DNA of 18,576 bases, taken from positions 1-18,576 of the forward strand of contig JADJQF010000026.1 of the NCBI GenBank assembly GCA_016712885.1, given 5' to 3'. The notes below the pieces were generated by a model, which did not search any database, was not told the DNA's origin, and saw only the letters and a list, made by a program, of their open reading frames with translations. The stretch is from Candidatus Flexicrinis proximus (GTDB lineage Bacteria; Chloroflexota; Anaerolineae; Aggregatilineales; Phototrophicaceae). The translations under genes were made by a program, and so were the position numbers. The first letter of the stretch is position 1; the number at the start of each line of letters is the position of its first letter. Positions 14,681 to 18,576 of the stretch are shown one piece after another.

Positions 14681-16807
14681 TGGTCATCCCCCTGCATGAA
14701 TTGGGTTAGCAGGCGGGTATAGTCGGCATACGCTTGGGGGATATTCATCGCGTCGAGCGCTGTTTCGGTCGCGTGAGCGTCCGACGCGCGTGGGGCTGCA
14801 CTGCTGGGTCGCCGAGCGCGTTTCTGCTCGCGTAAGCGCTGCTGGCTGAGCGTGTCCAGTTCATGGACGAAATGCAGCCAGTGGTTTTCAGGTTCTCCTG
14901 CCCCAACCGCCAACTGGCGGCGGACGGCACGCTCCCACAGACTGAGAGAGCGCAGCGACCCATCCGCCTGACGCAGTTCCTTTGCCTCCAAATCGCCGAC
15001 CCACTCGGACTCCTGAAACAGCGCAATTCGGCTGAGGTCGTGCGGGTCGTACCGGAAGCGGTAGCGGAGGCGTTCGCCCTGTAGATCCACGCGGGCCGCG
15101 CGCTGTAAATCCGGTGACCAGTAGGTCATACCAAAGGCGTGAATGCCTTTGGACGTCAACACCTGGGTTTGCGGCGACAAGCGCCAGAACAACCGCAGCA
15201 GAGTGGGGTTTGCGGGGAACGACTGCCGCCGTCCACGCCATCCCGTGCAGCCACTGCTCGCGAGGTGTCAATCCATTCAGCTCTGTGTGCGGGGTATGGT
15301 GGTAGTCGAGTACGAGTTGGTGCAGAATTCGGTCGACATCGGTATACAGCAGACGAGCATCGCGCGCTGCCTGACGCACATCACGGGGATGAGACGACTG
15401 AATCGCACCTGGTAGATGCTGCTCGACGCGCTGCGAGAGATTGCCGAAGAACCGCTCCACCAGCGCGCCATAACGTCCCTTGTATGGCGGACGGAAAAGC
15501 AGATCCATACTGGGGTATTCGCCGCCCTGACCAAGCACCCGCGCCAGAGATTCCAGGCTGTGCGAGTGATGCGCCCAGGCGTTATCCAGCGACAACTGCT
15601 GAGGGATCCCGTAACACACCCAGTCCTGTTCCAGCCCGAAACTCCGGTGGGAGGTCTTGGGCCATAGCGCGTGCTGTAACGCCTGCTGAATCGACTCAAT
15701 ACACGGCGCTTCGGGCAGCAGCGTCATCCCCAGCACACAGCGCGAGTAAGCATCCAGCAGGACGGTCAGCCACAGGCGCACTGGCTGCGAGCGCGTCGCC
15801 TCATCGACCACGAACACGTCCAGCAGCCAATGGTCGGCAAACACGTAGTGCAGCGGAAACGCGGCGCGGGTCACGAAGGTGTCGAACACCGTCTGCTCAC
15901 GCTCCACATCTCCTTGCCGTGACGCGCGGTCATGACCTGCTTCCCCTGCTCTGGCTGCCGCTCAAACCAGCGCAGATAGGCGTACCACCAACTACGCGAG
16001 GGCAGGTCAATAGTGGTCAACAGCCGTCGCTTTTCGGGTACGTTGGTAATGTGGGTCAGCGGAATATTTGGATTGAGCAGTTCCCCGACGAGATCTTGGG
16101 GAGCATCCGTTGGGCAGCGCTGCGGGTCAAGCCACTGTCCACCCATCCGTTTCCAAGCTGCCAGCGCCAGCTTGTACAGTGTGGAAGGGCGAATGGGCGG
16201 TTGACGGGCGTAGAATCGCAGAATGAGCGTGTCCACAAAATGTTGCTGGGCGGTGTTCAGGCGGGTCTGGTTGAAACTGCTACGGTGAAATGAGGCAGCT
16301 ATCCGTCCCCGGTCACCGCTGTTGGTGCGGTAGCAGTCCAGCGACCGGTAGTAGGTGGCGCGGGAAACCGGTTCATCAAATTCACCTAAGGTGTGTTCCA
16401 ACGCTCCTTTCCGCAGGAGCGTATCCCCACGCAGACGGTCGGCAGCCAGCAGGGTTTCGACGCGCGTTTCAACCGTCTGCACGAGGTGAATGAGACGATC
16501 TGCGCGCTGAAGCAGCGCGACGGGCAGGTCGTCAGCGGGCGCGGATGTGAACGTTGGAGGGTGTCGTCGGCGTTTCTGTTCCAGCGCGAGCAGCGAGGGG
16601 GGCAAACAGCGGTGCGGAGTCGTCAGCGCTGGGCAGCAGCAGGGTTTCCAGCGCAACGGTTCGCACTTCGGCGGTGACGAGATGCTCGATGTGCAGCACC
16701 AGTTTGGCAGCGTCAAATGTGCGGATGCGGTAGGTGTGTCCCTGCCAATCCACATACCAGCCCGCTTGCAGTCCCTGTTCGAGCCATGGAGGGTTGAGGT
16801 CGGTCAT
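14677..16807 (-). CDS. tnsB: TnsB-like DDE transposase (rve core), three homopolymer frameshifts
   Basis: The ATG at 16807 (MTDLNPPWLEQGLQAGWYVD) overlaps the tnsA stop (ATGA). Four frame segments join into about 710 residues. Breaks lie at GGGGGG (16597-16602), CC (15904-15905) and GGGG (15205-15208); one-base corrections there give unbroken, family-like sequence. The N-terminal part holds DNA-binding helices (VSRATYYRSL). The catalytic core has a first Asp in the FADHWLLDVFVVDEATR region, a second in QLSLDNAWAHHS and the Glu in KGRYGALVERFFGNL. YHHTPHTELNGLTPREQW is the usual end of the core, followed by a TnsB C-terminal region (SKGIHAFGMTYWSPDL). It binds the terminal repeats and joins 3' ends to target. 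The frameshifts are probably sequencing errors. Confidence 0.85.
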
Positions 16808-17498
16808 GAAGCACCTGCTTTCCCCGTCAGCCACAGTCGGGTATCCGCTTGAGGAACAGCATCCTGAAAGAGCAGCCGCTGCCAGTCCATGCCAATCTGG
16901 TCATGCCACAGCAGATGGTAGAGGCAGACCGCTACCTGAATCGGCGTAGTAGTGCACTCCTCACTCAGGCTCATGACCAACGGATACAAGCGCTGTTCAC
17001 CCTTGTCCAGCGCGGTGAACAAGGCATGGCGAATGACCGGGTCGGCATAACGACTCGGACGGTAGCCCCACAGTGCCAGCAGATTTGCCAGTTCGCTCCC
17101 TGCGGCAGCGTCGTTTCCGTGTGCAGATGGTACTGCCATCCACGCTCACGACAGAACTGCGCGGCGGCGGTATGGCGCTGTTGCAATGGCGGAGTCTGCG
17201 ACCGAGCCGCGAGTGTCACTTCATGCAGACTAATGCGTCCATCCGTGTGCCAGACCTTGAAGTCGGGCGTGTAGAGATGGCCTTTCCCCGACGGGTCGCG
17301 GTAGGAGATAGGGTCGGGTTGGCTGAGGTAATCCTGCACATCGGCGCTGCGGTCGAGGCGCAGCAGCAAACTCCGCTCCGCGAATGATTCGAACTGCACG
17401 GTGCGTCCGGCTTTGTTGGTGACCACGCCGCAAAGCGTCTGTCCATTGCTGTGGACACGGCGGCTGTTGTCGGTTGGCGGCTTGCGGTTGAATCCCAT
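16804..17498 (-). CDS. tnsA: TnsA-like endonuclease, one frameshift
   Basis: The ATG at 17498 follows CAGGAGACC. Residues 35-95 carry the PD-(D/E)xK-like core: FESFAERSLLLRLDR (E37, E41), YTPDFKVW (D79) and LHEVTL (E93). At CCC (17098-17100) the frame shifts; restoring one base joins TETTLPQG to SELANLLALWGYRPSRYADP and the C-terminal winged-helix-like region to the stop at 16804 (about 231 residues). TnsA cuts the 5' strands so the element moves by cut-and-paste. The position of the canonical catalytic Lys (Q/ExK) holds Thr95, which is unusual. It is the first gene of the tns operon and overlaps tnsB by ATGA. Confidence 0.8.
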
Positions 17499-17844
17499 GA
17501 TCTCGGTCTCCTGTTTTTGAGCGCTGACGTAGACGGGCGCTGCACGAACTTGGCAGCCTCCCCGACTGACGATATGCCATGCGACTCAAGTCCTGCCAAC
17601 TCGCGTTTAACCTGAAAGGGCAGCCCATTCCATACCGCTGTTCTGCTGTCGCCAACCGCCTTGCCACCGCATACCCCTGCACCCGCGCCCGATGTCTTCG
17701 CACCGAGTGAGCCAGCCACCTGCCCTCGCAACCTCACACCCTTTCCCCTGACAGTACCGCTCAACCGTATCATCCCGTGCCCCATGACACGCCTCTGCTG
17801 CGCTCCGCATCTCCCCACAGCGTCGATTTGTTCTGCCGAGGCTA
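17499..17844. other. Non-coding stretch between tnsA and the cargo leader RNA
   Basis: No convincing gene is visible. It should contain the minus-strand promoter of the tns operon and the plus-strand promoter of the ssb module, which are divergent. Open frames here are rich in Pro, Arg and Cys and lack ribosome sites or family similarity. I cannot point to a clear promoter hexamer pair. Confidence 0.4.
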
Positions 17845-17999
17845 ACAGGCGCGGTGCGGTTTCAAAGTCCGTTGGACTTCGCTTTCACCCGCTGGCTCGG
17901 GCTTGTGCCGCTGCGCTCATGCCAGCGGGTGAGCGCCTGACGGTGAAACCACCCCTGATGCGCCTGTTTTTGCACGGCAGAAATCGACACAGGGTCGAT
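17845..17999 (+). ncRNA. Structured 5' leader RNA of the transposon-borne ssb
   Basis: Helices: outer stem ACAGGCGC (17845-17852) with GCGCCTGT (17960-17967); GGTTTCA (17858-17864) with TGAAACC (17944-17950); hairpin AAGTCC/GGACTT (17865-17870, 17874-17879); TCACCCGCTGGC (17885-17896) with GCCAGCGGGTGA (17921-17932); and a 3' hairpin ATCGAC/GTCGAT (17983-17988, 17994-17999). Each has a counterpart at 11163-11320, with compensating pair changes in all but the outer stem, where mainly the pairing register shifts. The segment GTGCCGCTGCGCTCA inside the fourth helix is identical in both. It ends 24 bases before the ssb start. Conservation of pairing despite sequence drift points to a functional RNA. 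Confidence 0.78.
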
Positions 18000-18023
18000 A
18001 GCAGAGCAAGAGGAGCGAATCTC

Positions 18024-18395
18024 ATGGGAACGATGATGACGATGTCGGTGACCGGTTTTGTGGGTGGCGAAGTGACGGTGCGTCAGGTCGGCGAGCAGCG
18101 GGTCGCCTCCTTCTCGGTGGCGGTCAGTCGCAAGAATCGCGCGGGCGAGAAGCAGACGTTGTGGGTGCGGGTCAACTGTTGGAACCGTCTGGCAGACATC
18201 GCTGAGCAGTACGTGAAGAAGGGCAGCCTGATTCAGGCGACCAGCGAGTGGCTGCGTCCGAGTGCGTGGGTTGACCAGAGCGGCACACCGCAGCCGAGTC
18301 TCGACATGGATGCCAACCGCCTCGTGCTGCTCGACCGCGCCGAGAACGGCGACAATGGTCACAGCGGCGAACCCGAGGAGCAGATTCCGTTCTGA
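18024..18395 (+). CDS. ssb: Complete single-stranded DNA-binding protein carried by the transposon
   Basis: A 123-residue SSB with AGAGGAG upstream of the ATG. The OB-fold (about 4-110) includes VTGFVGGEVTVRQVGEQRVA, SFSVAVSRKNRAGEK and EWLRPSAWVDQSG, ending with LDMDANRLVLLDR. A short polar linker leads to the acidic tip EPEEQIPF, the canonical partner-binding end of SSB. The match to the interrupted gene at 11357 is about 67 of 86 residues with no gap. An open frame extends far upstream, but it runs through the structured leader and lacks SSB similarity. Encoded at the right end and oriented like the broken target gene, it probably restores SSB function to the host cell. A role in transposition itself is an alternative. 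Confidence 0.92.
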   Translation: MGTMMTMSVTGFVGGEVTVRQVGEQRVASFSVAVSRKNRAGEKQTLWVRVNCWNRLADIAEQYVKKGSLIQATSEWLRPSAWVDQSGTPQPSLDMDANRLVLLDRAENGDNGHSGEPEEQIPF

Positions 18396-18411
18396 TGCGG
18401 CTCAGTCCGCA

Positions 18412-18446
18412 GTGGTGCTGTCACTCACCTGACAGCACCACTTTTC
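18412..18446 (+). terminator. Intrinsic terminator after the transposon-borne ssb
   Basis: GTGGTGCTGTC (18412-18422) and GACAGCACCAC (18431-18441) form a perfect 11-bp stem with an 8-nt loop, followed by TTTTCT. It lies 16 bases after the ssb stop and directly abuts the first right-end repeat, insulating the end from cargo transcription. Confidence 0.9.
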
Positions 18447-18576
18447 TCAAGTTACGCTGGAAACGTGGAGTTTTTCTCAAGTTACATTGGATTTGGTCTC
18501 ACGTGAAGTGGGCGGCGAGTCACCCTGCTTCCCGTGAAGTGGGCGAGTCTCGTCTCAAGTTGCGTTGGAAGTCATA
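18445..18576 (-). repeat. Right transposon end: three TnsB-type binding repeats
   Basis: Read on the minus strand, copies are TTCCAACGCAACTTGAGA (18570-18553), ATCCAATGTAACTTGAGA (18492-18475) and TTCCAGCGTAACTTGAGA (18462-18445). They are inverted relative to the left-end copies. The terminal copy is followed by six bases (GTCATA), matching the six bases before the terminal copy at the left, so the element end falls on the last base of the window. Confidence 0.88.
18502..18549 (+). repeat. Short direct repeat within the right end
   Basis: CGTGAAGTGGGCGGCGAGTC (18502-18521) recurs as CGTGAAGTGGGCGAGTC (18533-18549), differing by a 3-base loss. The pair lies between the second and the terminal TnsB-type repeats and has no counterpart at the left end. 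It may bind another transposition protein, or be a local duplication. Confidence 0.6.

Larger units (their letters stand above)
11615..18576. mobile_element. Tn7-like transposon (TnsABC-TniQ) inserted in ssb and carrying its own ssb
   Basis: The element spans about 6.96 kb between matching ends: TGTGAA then TTCCAACGTAACTTGAGA at the left, and, on the complementary strand, TATGAC then TTCCAACGCAACTTGAGA at the right. Genes for TnsA, TnsB, TnsC and a TniQ/TnsD-type protein form one minus-strand operon with three successive ATGA overlaps. The remaining 1.08 kb at the right end holds a structured RNA, an intact ssb and a terminator on the plus strand. No CRISPR array, Cas gene, TnsE or resistance cargo is present. 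The left flank is the coding sequence of another ssb. The right end coincides with the window edge, so the target-site duplication cannot be verified; AGAGC is the expected 5-bp repeat if Tn7 rules hold. Confidence 0.88.

Noticed and set aside
15139..16293. A 384-codon plus-strand open frame
   Set aside because: It lies opposite the conserved catalytic region of tnsB and has low-complexity, Pro/Arg-rich composition typical of antisense frames in GC-rich DNA.
17845..17999. Guide-type omega RNA of a TnpB/IscB element
   Set aside because: No TnpB or IscB gene is nearby and the RNA is linked to ssb in both copies.
17661..18023. An N-terminal extension of the transposon-borne SSB in the same frame
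   Set aside because: The upstream frame crosses the paired leader RNA, lacks SSB similarity, and the ATG at 18024 has its own ribosome site and aligns with the start of the other SSB.
11615..18576. CRISPR-associated transposon (CAST)
   Set aside because: No repeat-spacer array, Cas12k or Cascade gene is present, and the TniQ is a long TnsD-type protein rather than the short form of guided systems.

Overview
This 18.6 kb window is GC-rich bacterial DNA, apparently a chromosomal or large mobile region. The gene mix (ActP/DUF485 symporter, ArsR-rhodanese with persulfide dioxygenase, DsrE protein, Met-rich exported protein) would fit an environmental Chloroflexota-like bacterium. No rRNA or other marker gene is present, so that placement is a weak inference.

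Layout. (1) 1-1236, minus strand: a DUF485 protein and an acetate-type Na+/solute symporter that runs off the left edge. (2) 1.6-5.3 kb: a transposase remnant and the C-terminal stump of a copper P-type ATPase, then a two-component system whose kinase has a Met/His-rich outer loop, a Met/His-rich exported protein, a terminator, and a convergent CopZ-like chaperone. Together these look like a copper-response locus that has lost its pump. (3) 5.5-9.5 kb: a DsrE-family gene on the plus strand facing a minus-strand operon of ArsR-rhodanese regulator, persulfide dioxygenase, MFS transporter and nucleoside phosphorylase. A perfect AT-rich palindrome lies upstream of the regulator. This is a reactive-sulfur response module. 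(4) 9.5-11.6 kb, plus strand: two hairpins, a sigma-like/HTH gene, a small Cys/His-rich gene, a structured RNA leader and an ssb gene that is cut off inside its coding region.

(5) 11,615-18,576: a Tn7-like transposon of about 6.96 kb. It encodes TnsA, TnsB, TnsC and a 600-residue TniQ/TnsD-type protein on the minus strand, each overlapping the next by ATGA. The element is bounded by inverted arrays of an 18-bp repeat, two at the left end and three at the right. The left end lies inside ssb, just after the codons for the conserved WLRPSAW segment. At its right end the element carries a complete, diverged ssb of its own, preceded by the same kind of structured leader and followed by a strong terminator. 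The simplest reading is a transposon that targets ssb and supplies a replacement ssb together with its regulatory RNA.

The two ssb leaders differ in sequence, but at least five helices can be paired in both, with compensating base changes in four of them and a shifted pairing register in the outermost. They also share an identical 15-nt internal segment. I cannot match this RNA to a class I know.

Several genes (actP, MFS, the small Cys-rich gene, tnsA, tnsB three times) are broken by single-base shifts, mostly in homopolymers. Both flanking frames are otherwise well conserved, so consensus sequencing errors are more likely than true decay. The nucleoside phosphorylase instead lacks a short internal block.
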